Of a DNA stretch of 64,000 nucleotides, positions 16,852 to 24,633 are shown in pieces; the stretch's first letter is position 1, and each line of letters begins with the position of its first letter. A program made the translations under genes and the position numbers. The DNA comes from Dactylosporangium aurantiacum (GTDB lineage: Bacteria; Actinomycetota; Actinomycetes; Mycobacteriales; Micromonosporaceae): positions 124,001-188,000 of the forward strand of contig NZ_JNYJ01000020.1 of NCBI RefSeq assembly GCF_000716715.1, in the 5' to 3' direction. The notes under the pieces were generated by a model. It made no database searches. It was not told the DNA's origin and worked only from the letters and a program-made list of their open reading frames with translations.

Positions 16852-17178
16852 ATGACGGCGTCGTACACCACCGGCGGCCCCGGCCCGGACGGCACCACGC
16901 GCCTCGAGATCGCCGGCGACCTCGACCTGGCGACCCGCTCGGCGCTCGTCGGGCACGTCGACCGGCTGCTGGAGGACGCCGCCGTCACGGGCATCGTCAT
17001 CGACGTGTCGGCGGTCGAGTTCATCGACTCCAGCTGCATCGGCGCCCTCGTCGGCTGCAAGCTCAACGCGCAGAAGGCCGGCCGGACCCTGCACGTGCGG
17101 GGCGCCCAGGGTCAGGTCGACGAGGCGTTCGAACTGACCGGCGTCAACGCGATCCTGTCCGGGCCGCCCGCGCCCTGA
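16852..17178 (+). CDS. STAS-domain anti-sigma factor antagonist
   Basis: A 108-residue single STAS domain. The core strand and phosphorylation loop read VIDVSAVEFIDSSCIGALVG, with the target Ser in DSSC. A strong GAGGGAGG precedes the ATG. It is probably the antagonist partner of the divergent RsbW-like kinase in a partner-switching module controlling a general-stress sigma factor located elsewhere. Confidence 0.88.
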   Translation: MTASYTTGGPGPDGTTRLEIAGDLDLATRSALVGHVDRLLEDAAVTGIVIDVSAVEFIDSSCIGALVGCKLNAQKAGRTLHVRGAQGQVDEAFELTGVNAILSGPPAP

Positions 17179-17214
17179 GGCGTGGCGGGCGGCGGCGTTG
17201 GGTAACGGCGGTGA

Positions 17215-18402
17215 ATGCCTGACGCCGAGGAGCGCCCCGCACCCCTCATCCGCCCGCCCCGCCTGCTGACCGACGTGGACCGCACCGCGACCCGGCTGGA
17301 GCTGTTCTTCGATCTCGCGTACGTGCTGGTCATCGCCGAGCTCGCGGCGCGGCTGGCGAAGGATCTCACGGCCGAGGGCGTCGCGGTGTTCGCCGGGCTG
17401 TTCACGGTCGCCTGGTGGTCGTGGGTGACCACGACGCTGTACGCGAACCGCTTCGACACCAACGACGTGCTGTACCGGCTGGGCAAGCTCGCCGCGGCCG
17501 CCGCGGTGCTCGGCATGGCCGCCAGCGCCCCGGAGGCGACCCGCGGCACGGCCGTCGCGTTCACGCTGAGCTATCTGGCGACCCGGGTGGTGTTGTTCCT
17601 GCTGTACGCCCGCGCCTACCGCCACGTCGAAGAGGCGCGCGCGACGATCGGCATCTACCTGGCCGGCACCGGTGCCGGCGCGGCGTGCTGGCTGGCGTCG
17701 CTGGCGCTGCCGGCGCCGTGGAAGTTCGCGCTGTGGGGCTGCGGCATCCTTGTCGAGGCGCTCGGCCCGCCGGCCGCGACGAGGTTCGGCGGCAACGTGC
17801 CACTGCACCTGGAGCACCTGCCGGAGCGCTTCGGGCTGTTCGTGATCCTCGTCCTCGGCGAGTCCGTCGCCTCGGTCGTCCTCGGGGTGCACGACACGCA
17901 CTGGGCGACCGCGCCGACGCTCGTCGCCGCGGTGTGCTTCGTCGCGGTGGCGGCGCTGTGGTGGAACTACTTCGATCTGGGCGGCGCCGCCGGCAAGCGG
18001 CACCTGGTGCGCAACGACGAGGACGACCAGGGTGACGCCACCGACGGCTACGTCTACGCGCACCTGCCGCTGACGCTGGGCCTGGCCGCCGGCGCGGTCG
18101 GCGCCGAGCAGCTGATCCTGCACCCGGACGGTGACGTCTCCACGCTCGGGCGGTGGATGCTGCCGGCCGGCGCGGCCCTGTTCCTGCTCGGCACCGCCGC
18201 GGTGATCGCCGGCACGGCGCGCAGCTGGCGGGCGGCGTGGCCGTGGCCGCTGGCGGCGGTGCCGTTCGTGGTGGCCGCGGGCGCCCCGACCGCGTGGCCG
18301 CCGGCGGCGACCGCCGGGCTGGTCGCCGCGGCCCTCCTCGCGGTGGTCCTGGCCGGGATCCGGGCCCAGCACCGCGGCGCCCTGCGCACCACCGAGACCT
18401 GA
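17215..18402 (+). CDS. LtrA family membrane protein
   Basis: A 395-residue protein with about ten hydrophobic helices. It shows the low-temperature-requirement A signature RLELFFDLAYVLVIAELA near the start and HLPERFGLFVILVLGESV in the middle, where the acidic and His residues are conserved. The ATG at 17215 lies 36 bp after the STAS stop. LtrA was named from a Listeria cold-growth mutant; its transport or enzymatic function is unknown. It may be co-transcribed with the STAS gene. Confidence 0.85.
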   Translation: MPDAEERPAPLIRPPRLLTDVDRTATRLELFFDLAYVLVIAELAARLAKDLTAEGVAVFAGLFTVAWWSWVTTTLYANRFDTNDVLYRLGKLAAAAAVLGMAASAPEATRGTAVAFTLSYLATRVVLFLLYARAYRHVEEARATIGIYLAGTGAGAACWLASLALPAPWKFALWGCGILVEALGPPAATRFGGNVPLHLEHLPERFGLFVILVLGESVASVVLGVHDTHWATAPTLVAAVCFVAVAALWWNYFDLGGAAGKRHLVRNDEDDQGDATDGYVYAHLPLTLGLAAGAVGAEQLILHPDGDVSTLGRWMLPAGAALFLLGTAAVIAGTARSWRAAWPWPLAAVPFVVAAGAPTAWPPAATAGLVAAALLAVVLAGIRAQHRGALRTTET

Positions 18403-18425
18403 CCCGCCCCGCCGGCGCAGGGGGT

Positions 18426-18505
18426 CACCTGGAGCGTGACGGGACGCGGCGTGCCGCGCCGGCTCAGACGGCCACCTGGAGGGTGACGGGGCGCAGCATG
18501 TCGCG
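18426..18505. repeat. Degenerate 33-bp direct repeat at the hemerythrin gene 3' end
   Basis: 18426-18458 and 18473-18505 match at 28 of 33 positions. The second copy encodes part of the hemerythrin-domain C-terminus (DMLRPVTLQV); the first copy lies just past its stop codon, so it looks like an old partial duplication of the gene end. Confidence 0.6.
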
Positions 18506-19018
18506 CACGGCGAGGGACGCGCCCGGCACGCCCGGCCTGAGCGGGCTCTCGGCGATCGCGACCGCCTGCGCCGCGCGGGCCGCGTCGCCGAGCGCGCACA
18601 GCTCGCCGGCGGTGACGGCGGCCCGCAGGCGCGGGAACTCCTCGCGCTGCTCGTGCCGCATGTGGGCGAGCAGCATGCCGTGCAGCACGCCGAGGCCGTC
18701 GGTCCTGCCGAGGCCGGCGGCGGCGTCGGCGCGGGTCGCGTCGTCGAGGGCGTCGCTGATGCGGCGTTCCTCGTCGAGCAGGTGCTCGGCGAGGTGCTGC
18801 GCCGGCTCGAGGTGGCGGGTGATGGGGTGGACGATCTCCTCCTCGATGCTCTCGTGGACCGCGATCAGCCACGCGAGCTCACCGAACCGGGTGTGCCGGT
18901 CCTCCCCCACGGCGACGAGGGTCCGCCGGAACTGCCACTCGATACGCTGCTGCTGCTCGCCGAGCAGGACCGTCAGGTCGGTCCGCGGCCACTCGACGCG
19001 CCGACTCGGGTGCACCAT
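18464..19018 (-). CDS. Hemerythrin HHE domain protein
   Basis: A 184-residue helical protein. Candidate di-iron ligands are in WLIAVHESIEEEIVHP, EHLLDEERRISD, LHGMLLAHMRHEQREEFP and the first helix. The pattern of His and Glu spaced in helices matches HHE cation-binding domains, which bind oxygen or nitric oxide or serve in iron and redox sensing. The gene is flanked by LtrA (convergent) and a zinc-finger protein (divergent). The last residues RPVTLQVAV lie in a region duplicated downstream. Confidence 0.85.
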   Translation of the reverse strand: MVHPSRRVEWPRTDLTVLLGEQQQRIEWQFRRTLVAVGEDRHTRFGELAWLIAVHESIEEEIVHPITRHLEPAQHLAEHLLDEERRISDALDDATRADAAAGLGRTDGLGVLHGMLLAHMRHEQREEFPRLRAAVTAGELCALGDAARAAQAVAIAESPLRPGVPGASLAVRDMLRPVTLQVAV

Positions 19019-19113
19019 GGCCCCTCCTCAGGACAAGAACGCCGGGCCGGACTACCCCGTTTCGGCGTCGTGACACCTCATCGTGCTCCCGGGCGGGGCG
19101 TCCGCGGGGCAGG

Positions 19114-19464
19114 ATGGGCATCATGCCCGGGGAACCGCTCCAGGCGCTGCGGCGCGCCCGTGAGGACACGGCGGCGCAGATCGCCGCGCTGCACCGCGAC
19201 CTCGACGGCGTCATCGACGCGTCGCGGTCCTCCAACGCCGACGACGAGCACGACCCGGAGGGCGCCACCATCGCGTTCGAGCGGGCGCAGGTCGCCGCGC
19301 TGCTGGATGCCGCCCGCCGGCGGCTCGCCGAGCTGGACGACGCCCTGGCGCGGGTCGCGGCGGGCACGTTCGGCCGGTGCGAGGTGTGCGGCCGGCGGAT
19401 CCCGGCGGAGCGGCTCGAGATCAGGCCCGCGGCCCGCACCTGCGTCGGGTGCGCCACCCATTGA
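19114..19464 (+). CDS. TraR/DksA-type zinc finger protein
   Basis: A 116-residue protein with an N-terminal coiled coil (LQALRRAREDTAAQIAALHR) and a C-terminal C4 zinc finger, CEVCGRRI then TCVGC. An ATG at 19123 is an alternative start. DksA-like proteins bind the RNA polymerase secondary channel. Actinobacterial relatives of this size are common and of uncertain role; the coiled-coil acidic tip is DDEHDPEG. Confidence 0.85.
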   Translation: MGIMPGEPLQALRRAREDTAAQIAALHRDLDGVIDASRSSNADDEHDPEGATIAFERAQVAALLDAARRRLAELDDALARVAAGTFGRCEVCGRRIPAERLEIRPAARTCVGCATH

Positions 19465-19486
19465 CTTTTAGTTAACTTTCTTTATC
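19461..19486 (+). promoter_or_regulatory. AT-rich promoter/operator region of the chitinase gene
   Basis: TTGACT (19461-19466) and the palindrome AGTTAACT (19470-19477) followed by TTTCTTTATC form the only clearly AT-rich tract in this part of the window. It lies directly in front of the chitinase gene. It probably combines a -35-like element with a repressor or activator site; the exact -10 is not clear. Confidence 0.45.
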
Positions 19487-19521
19487 GTTGTGCCTCAATA
19501 TACCTCGTCCTGGAGGCATTG

Positions 19522-21099
19522 ATGGCGCTCCGACTCCGGCTGGTCCTGGCCGCCGCGACGCTCCTGGTGGCCGGCGGCACCGCCGTCATCACCACCACTC
19601 CCGCGACCGCGGCCGGTTCGCTGACCGCGACCCTCACCTACGACTCCGACTGGGGCTCCGGCTACCAGGCGAAGTACACGATCGCCAACGGCACCGCGTC
19701 GACCGTCACCGCGTGGAAGGTCGAGTTCGACCTGGCCGCCGGCACGACGCTCGGCAGCTACTGGGACACCCTGGCGAGCCAGTCCGGCACGCACGTCACC
19801 GCGACGAACCGCACCTACAACGGCACCCTCGCGCCGGGGGCGTCCACCAGCTTCGGCTTCCTGGTCTCGGGATCCGGCAAGCCGACCGGCTGCAAGCTCA
19901 ACGGCGCCGGCTGCGCCGGCGTCGCCGACACCCAGGCGCCGACCGCCCCGGCCAGCCTGCGCGGCACGGGCGCCACCTCGTCCAGCGTCAGCCTGGCCTG
20001 GAACGCCGCCACCGACGACGTCGGCGTCACCGCGTACGACATCTACCGCGGCGGCACCCTCGCCACCACGGTCACCGGCACGACCGGCACCGTCGGCGGC
20101 CTGTCCGCGTCGACCGCCTACACGTTCACCGTCAAGGCCCGCGACGCCGCGGGCAACACCTCGGCGGCCAGCAACGCCGTCACGGTCAGCACCACCGCCG
20201 GCGGTGGCGGCGGCACCGGCAGCCCGCTGCCCGTGGCGCCCTACGTCGACATGGGTGCCTGGCCGACGCCGTCGCTGCTCGACATGGCGACCGCCGGCAA
20301 CCTCAAGAGCTTCACCCTGGCGTTCGTCAACAGCGCCGGCTGCAAGGCGTCGTGGTTCAACGCGTACGACCCGCGGGCCGCGTGGGCGAAGGACCAGATC
20401 GACGCGGTCCGCGCCCGCGGCGGCGACGTCAAGATCTCCTTCGGCGGCGCCAGCGGCATCGAGCTCGCCCAGGCCTGCTCGACCCCGGCCGCGGTGGCGG
20501 CGGAGTACCAGGCCGTCGTCGACGCGTACCAGCTCAACTTCATCGACCTGGACATCGAGGGCGCGGCGGTGGCCGACCCGACCACGGTCGCGCGCCGCTC
20601 GCAGGCGCTCGCGCTGCTGCAGGCGGCCCGGCCCAACCTGAAGATCTCGCTGACGCTGCCGGTGCTGCCGGAGGGCCTCACCGCCGACGGCGTCGCCGTG
20701 GTCCGCTCCGCCCGCGACGCCGGGGTCGACCTCGACCTCGTCAACGTCATGGCGATGGACTACCAGCGCTCGAGCGGCGACTACGGCAACTTCGCCGTGC
20801 AGGCCGCACAGTCGACGTTCGCCCAGCTCAAGACCCTGTACCCGGCGAAGACCGACGCGCAGCTGTGGCGGATGGTCGGGGTGACGCCGATGCTGGGCAA
20901 GAACGACGACGGCGGCACCTACGACCAGGCCGACGCCCGCCAGCTGGTCGCCTTCGCGCAGGCCAACCACCTCGGCATGCTGTCGTTCTGGGAGACCACC
21001 CGCGACCGCAACGCCTGCACCGGCGCGCTGTACATGTGCACCAACATCCCGCAGCAGCCCTACGAGTTCAGCCGCATCTTCGCCGCCTACACCGGCTGA
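19522..21099 (+). CDS. Secreted GH18 chitinase with CBM2 and FN3 domains
   Basis: A 525-residue exported enzyme. The ATG at 19522 follows GGAGG at the right distance. After the signal peptide (ends ATAAG) comes a CBM2-type cellulose/chitin-binding module (residues about 33-135, closing GCKLNGAGCAG). An FN3 domain follows (DTQAPTAPASLRG to VTVSTTAGG), then the GH18 barrel. The catalytic motif is FIDLDIEG with the acid Glu at its end; substrate-assisting residues are in VNVMAMDYQ. It resembles chitinase C/D-like GH18 enzymes of Streptomyces. It is monocistronic behind an AT-rich control region, as expected for an induced polysaccharidase. Confidence 0.92.
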   Translation: MALRLRLVLAAATLLVAGGTAVITTTPATAAGSLTATLTYDSDWGSGYQAKYTIANGTASTVTAWKVEFDLAAGTTLGSYWDTLASQSGTHVTATNRTYNGTLAPGASTSFGFLVSGSGKPTGCKLNGAGCAGVADTQAPTAPASLRGTGATSSSVSLAWNAATDDVGVTAYDIYRGGTLATTVTGTTGTVGGLSASTAYTFTVKARDAAGNTSAASNAVTVSTTAGGGGGTGSPLPVAPYVDMGAWPTPSLLDMATAGNLKSFTLAFVNSAGCKASWFNAYDPRAAWAKDQIDAVRARGGDVKISFGGASGIELAQACSTPAAVAAEYQAVVDAYQLNFIDLDIEGAAVADPTTVARRSQALALLQAARPNLKISLTLPVLPEGLTADGVAVVRSARDAGVDLDLVNVMAMDYQRSSGDYGNFAVQAAQSTFAQLKTLYPAKTDAQLWRMVGVTPMLGKNDDGGTYDQADARQLVAFAQANHLGMLSFWETTRDRNACTGALYMCTNIPQQPYEFSRIFAAYTG

Positions 21100-21144
21100 C
21101 CGGAGTGCGGCGACGCCCCGCCACAGCGCCCGCTCGGCCCGCGG

Positions 21145-21900
21145 TCAGGTGCTGAACGGGGTCTGCGGCGGGGCCGAGCGGCGCCGGCGGTCGTCGGTGC
21201 CGTCGTCGGTGCCGGCGGCCGGGTGGTCCGCGGCCGGGTGGGAGAACACCGCGGGCGCGACCCTGGCCCGCACCGGTGCCTCCTCCTGCGCCGGCTCCGC
21301 GCCCTGGGCCGGCGGTGCCTTGAACGTCTCCGCGGCGGGCCGCGTGGCGGCCTTGAACGCACCCGGCGTGTCCGTCTCCTGCGAGCTGAAGGCATTGCGG
21401 GAGGGCCCGCGCAGCTGCGCGGCGGCGTCCGCGGGCTTGGCCGCGGCCGGCTTGGACGCGGCCGGCTCGGACGCTGCCGGCTCGGACGCTGCCGGCTTGA
21501 ACGCGGCCGCGGCATCCTCCGCGGACATCGTGCCGGTGCAGACCGCCCGCCACAGGGTCGTGGTGGTGCCGGCCGTCGTGATCACGTGCCGCTCCAGGGC
21601 CTGCGGGGTGGCGCCGGCCGCGGCGAGGACCGCGGCGGCGGCCGGGCGCAGGTCGGTCCACGGTCCCACCGTGGCGGCCGTGAAGCCGTGCGCCGCCCAC
21701 TGCGCGGCCAGGTGGCTGATGCGCTCCGCGACCTGCGCGGGTACGACGTCGCGGCCGCTCGGGCGCTCGCCGAGCAGGGCCCGGGCGAGCTCGGTCAGCT
21801 CCGTGATCGGCACCCATCGCGTCGCCGCATCGCCCCCGCTCACGTCGGTGGTCGAGGGTCTTGCCGCGCGGGTGGCACGGCGGCCAGCGGTCGGTTCCAT
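21145..21900 (-). CDS. Hypothetical protein with Ala/Pro repeat linker
   Basis: A 251-residue soluble protein I do not recognise. Residues 20-130 look folded (VPITELTELARALLGERPSG, HLAAQWAAHGFTAATVGPW). The segment around 135-160 is four 5-residue units of the type AASEP/AASKP, and the C-terminus is low-complexity and charged (DDGTDDRRRR). I prefer the ATG at 21900 to one 18 bases upstream. It is convergent with the chitinase gene and upstream of the glycosyltransferase on the opposite side of a short gap. Confidence 0.55.
   Translation of the reverse strand: MEPTAGRRATRAARPSTTDVSGGDAATRWVPITELTELARALLGERPSGRDVVPAQVAERISHLAAQWAAHGFTAATVGPWTDLRPAAAAVLAAAGATPQALERHVITTAGTTTTLWRAVCTGTMSAEDAAAAFKPAASEPAASEPAASKPAAAKPADAAAQLRGPSRNAFSSQETDTPGAFKAATRPAAETFKAPPAQGAEPAQEEAPVRARVAPAVFSHPAADHPAAGTDDGTDDRRRRSAPPQTPFST
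21446..21505 (-). repeat. 15-bp tandem repeat, four copies, in-frame
   Basis: GCCGGCTYGGACGCK-type units at 21446, 21461, 21476 and 21491 encode the AASEP/AASKP repeats of the hypothetical protein. The unit length keeps the reading frame. Confidence 0.8.
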
Positions 21901-21958
21901 CCCCCAATGATCCCTCATCGCGTAATCGGACGGCTACGCGCACCCCACCGCCGGCCGC

Positions 21959-22657
21959 TCACCCGCGCGACCGGGTGGACGGCGCCAGGGCGTAGCGCAG
22001 CAGCGGCCGGTAGACGCGGGCCGAGTCCTTGAGCGAGCTGAAGTGCGACGAGCCGTTGTCGCCGAGGTACGTGGTGGCGATGACCGTCTGCTCGATCGGC
22101 AGGCCTTCGCGGGCGGCGCGCAGCAGGACGGTCATCTCGTACTCGAACCGCTCGCCGGGCACCCGGCACAGCCAGTCGAGCAGGCCGGCGGGGTACCCGC
22201 GCAGGCCGGTCTGCGTGTCCAGCACGGGGCGGCCGGTCGCGGCGCGGAACAGCAGCCGGGTCACGGCGTTGCCGAAGCGGCTGCGCAGCGGCACCCGCCC
22301 CTCGAAGCGGCGCACGCCGAGCACCATCCTGCCACTGACCTCGACGTGCTCGGCGACGCGCAGGATGTCCGCGACGCGGTGCTGCCCGTCGGGGTCCGCG
22401 CAGACGACGGCCTGGCCGGGGTGCGCGGTGGCGACGTGCCGGAACCCGGTCTTCAGCGCCACGCCCTTGCCCCGGTTGGCCTCGTGGCGCAGGACGGTGC
22501 AGCCGAGGTCCTCCGCGTCGCGGAGCACCTGGGCCGACGCCGGGCCGCTGCCGTCGTCGACCACCACGAGGTGGGCGCCGGGCGCGGCGTCGCGCAGTGC
22601 CGTGACGGTGGTGACGAGGCCGTGGCCCGGCTGGTACACCGGCAGCAGAATGATCAT
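21959..22657 (-). CDS. GT2 family glycosyltransferase
   Basis: A 232-residue GT-A enzyme of the dolichyl-phosphate-mannose-synthase-like type without membrane helices. It opens MIILLPVYQPG. VVVDDGSGP holds the nucleotide-binding Asp pair, CADPDGQHRVADIL the DxD-like metal motif, and LDTQTGLRGYPA the conserved acceptor-side segment. A GAGG ribosome site lies 33 bp after the stop of the DUF218 gene, so the two form an operon that may act on the cell envelope. Confidence 0.88.
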   Translation of the reverse strand: MIILLPVYQPGHGLVTTVTALRDAAPGAHLVVVDDGSGPASAQVLRDAEDLGCTVLRHEANRGKGVALKTGFRHVATAHPGQAVVCADPDGQHRVADILRVAEHVEVSGRMVLGVRRFEGRVPLRSRFGNAVTRLLFRAATGRPVLDTQTGLRGYPAGLLDWLCRVPGERFEYEMTVLLRAAREGLPIEQTVIATTYLGDNGSSHFSSLKDSARVYRPLLRYALAPSTRSRG

Positions 22658-22690
22658 CGGGGTTCCTCACTCGATACGGTCGAGTGCGTG

Positions 22691-23317
22691 TTACCCCGTG
22701 GCGCGCCGGCGCAATGACGCGACCATCGCCCGCTCGCGGCGCAGCAGCCCGGCGGGGTCGGTGACGCCGAGGAACCACAGCCGCGACGCCACGTGCAGGG
22801 CCCGTTCCCGGCGTGACGCCGGCTCGCCGCCGGTCGCCGGCACGTCCAGCAGCGCCGCGCCGGGCAGGCCGAGCACCTTGCGCGCCAGGAACCGGATCCG
22901 CGGCAGGTGCCACGCGTGCGAGACCAGCCCGAGCGGGTGCCCCGGCCCGAACGCGTGCCCGGCGAGCAGCCCGTCCTCGACGGTGTGCAGCAGGTTCTCC
23001 AGGGTGCTGCGCGAGCGGCACTCGAGCTTCAGCGCCGCGTGCGCGGACAGCCCGGCGGCCCGTGCCGCGGCGAGCATCAGGTCACCCTCCCGGCAGCCCT
23101 CCGGCGGCCGCGGCGCCCCCCGCGACGCCCCGGCCCAGCCGCCGCTGAACACCACCAGCGGCGCCGCGGCGGCGGCGAACGCGTCCCGGTGCGCGTGCAC
23201 GTAGTCGATCGCCGCCCCGACCCGCGCGGCGCTGGCCGGGGTGAGCACGTGCCGCCCGCCGGCGGTCGTGACCCCTCGCCCGAACACCAGCAGCACGGTG
23301 GCGACCGGTGCCGTCAT
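22691..23317 (-). CDS. DUF218 (YdcF/SanA-like) protein
   Basis: A 208-residue protein with the DUF218 core: VLLVFGRGV, VVFSGGWAG, ECRSRSTLENLL and GLVSHAWHLPRIRFLAR. The family includes SanA and YdcF, linked to envelope maintenance and vancomycin sensitivity in enterobacteria; no enzymatic activity is settled. The start is the ATG at 23317. It precedes the glycosyltransferase in the same direction and is divergent from the AraC regulator. Confidence 0.85.
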   Translation of the reverse strand: MTAPVATVLLVFGRGVTTAGGRHVLTPASAARVGAAIDYVHAHRDAFAAAAAPLVVFSGGWAGASRGAPRPPEGCREGDLMLAAARAAGLSAHAALKLECRSRSTLENLLHTVEDGLLAGHAFGPGHPLGLVSHAWHLPRIRFLARKVLGLPGAALLDVPATGGEPASRRERALHVASRLWFLGVTDPAGLLRRERAMVASLRRRATG

Positions 23318-23371
23318 GATCCCTACCGTACCCACCGCGCGCCCCGCCGCCCCGTCGCAAGCGTTACGGCA

Positions 23372-23400
23372 TTGACCATGATGCATGGCGGCGCTACTTT
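23372..23400 (+). promoter_or_regulatory. Sigma-70-type promoter of the AraC gene
   Basis: TTGACC at 23372-23377, 17 bases, then TACTTT at 23395-23400. This would start RNA near 23407, which rules against a coding start at the in-frame TTG 23406 and favours the GTG at 23430. Confidence 0.6.
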
Positions 23401-23429
23401 GAGGATTGTTTACAGAAAGGTGGGAGGCG

Positions 23430-24572
23430 GTGCTGCCGAGGCACGAGCTGGACGTGCCGGACCCGGCGCCGCTGCCGTTCGCGATCGGCTCGTTCGACTG
23501 GTTCGGCCCGATGGCGCGGGCCGGCTTCCCGCACCGGCACGCGTTCCACGAGATCGCGTACGTGACCCGCGGCAGCGGCACGCACGTCGTGGACCTGGCC
23601 GCGCACCGGTTGCGCCCGCCACAGCTGTTCGTGGTCGCGCCGGGGCAGGTGCACCACTGGCGGGACGTGCGCGGGCTGGACGGCTGGGTGGTCGTCTTCA
23701 CCGATGACGCGCTGCTGGAGCACCCCGCGGACCGCCGGGCGCTCGCGGTGCTCGCCGGGGCCGGCGGGCTGCGGCCCGGCGCCGGCCACGCCGCGCAGCT
23801 GCGGTCGCTGCTGGCCGTCATGGCGCGCGAGTACACTGACCGGCCGGCCGGCTTCACCTCGGTCCTGGCGGCGCTGCTGCACGTCCTCGTGGTGCAGGCG
23901 CTGCGCATCGGCCCCGCGCCACACCTGCCCTCCGGCGGACCTGACACCGGGCACGGCGGGGTGCGAGGGGTGATGACCGGCGGGATCCCACGATCCGGTC
24001 CGGCACCTGGCCCGGCGTCCGTCGCGGCGGCCGGTGCGGCGGCGGGACGGCCGCGCCGGGAGGCCGGCATCGCCGAGCGCTTCGGCCGGCTGCTCACCCG
24101 CGACCTCACCGGCGACACCGGCAGCGACACCGGCGGCGACCTCATCGGCGACCTCATCGGCGACCCGGGCGGCGACACCGGCCGCGGCGCCGGCGGCAGG
24201 GGTAGCACCGGGGGCACGGGCGGCACCGGCGGCAGGGGCAGCGCCGGGCGTGCGGGTGGCGCCGGGCGTGCGGGTGGCGCCGGCCGTGCGGGTGGCGCCG
24301 GACTCGCGCCGAGCGTGCGGGCGTACGCGGCCCGGCTCGGCGTGTCGACCAGCCATCTGACCGAGGCGGTCAAGGCGTCCACCGGTGAGCCGCCGGGCCG
24401 GCTGATCCGCCGCGCCCAGGCTCTGGAGGCGCGCCGCCTGCTGGCCGGCACCGGGCTGAGCGTCGCGCAGGTCGCGCACGCCGTCGGGTTCGCCGATCCC
24501 GCGTACTTCTGCCGGTTCTTCCGCCGTGAGGTCGGCGTGAGCCCGACCCGGTTCCGCGACCAGCACCGCTGA
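23430..24572 (+). CDS. AraC-family regulator with glycine-rich insertion
   Basis: A 380-residue regulator, roughly 90 longer than its family. The N-terminal cupin-like sensor has FPHRHAFHEIAYVTRGSGTH and LFVVAPGQVHHW. The DNA-binding domain has two helix-turn-helices: YAARLGVSTSHLTEAVKAST and the second with SVAQVAHAVGFADPAYFCRFFRREVGVSP. Between them, after FGRLLTRDL, lies about 85 residues of Gly/Asp/Ala/Arg repeats (GDLIGDLIGD, GRAGGAGRAGG). AAAGG is 9 bases before the GTG start. The insertion interrupts the lead-in to the DNA-binding domain, which may act as a flexible linker. Confidence 0.87.
   Translation: MLPRHELDVPDPAPLPFAIGSFDWFGPMARAGFPHRHAFHEIAYVTRGSGTHVVDLAAHRLRPPQLFVVAPGQVHHWRDVRGLDGWVVVFTDDALLEHPADRRALAVLAGAGGLRPGAGHAAQLRSLLAVMAREYTDRPAGFTSVLAALLHVLVVQALRIGPAPHLPSGGPDTGHGGVRGVMTGGIPRSGPAPGPASVAAAGAAAGRPRREAGIAERFGRLLTRDLTGDTGSDTGGDLIGDLIGDPGGDTGRGAGGRGSTGGTGGTGGRGSAGRAGGAGRAGGAGRAGGAGLAPSVRAYAARLGVSTSHLTEAVKASTGEPPGRLIRRAQALEARRLLAGTGLSVAQVAHAVGFADPAYFCRFFRREVGVSPTRFRDQHR
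24243..24296 (+). repeat. 18-bp tandem repeat in the AraC gene
   Basis: Three copies of GCCGGGCGTGCGGGTGGC-type units start at 24243, 24261 and 24279 and encode GAGRAGG repeats. Looser Gly/Thr-rich repetition (GDT/GGD, GGTGGT) extends upstream to about 24110. Confidence 0.85.
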
Positions 24573-24593
24573 CCGCGCGACGGTCACTGCCGG

Positions 24594-24624
24594 CCCGGGC
24601 CGGCTGAACCGGAGCCGGCCCGGG
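24594..24624. terminator. Bidirectional hairpin, AraC and sulfite oxidase genes
   Basis: CCCGGGCCGGCT (24594-24605) pairs perfectly with AGCCGGCCCGGG (24613-24624) over a 7-base loop. It lies midway between the two convergent stop codons. Confidence 0.75.
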
Positions 24625-24633
24625 AGGCAGGGC

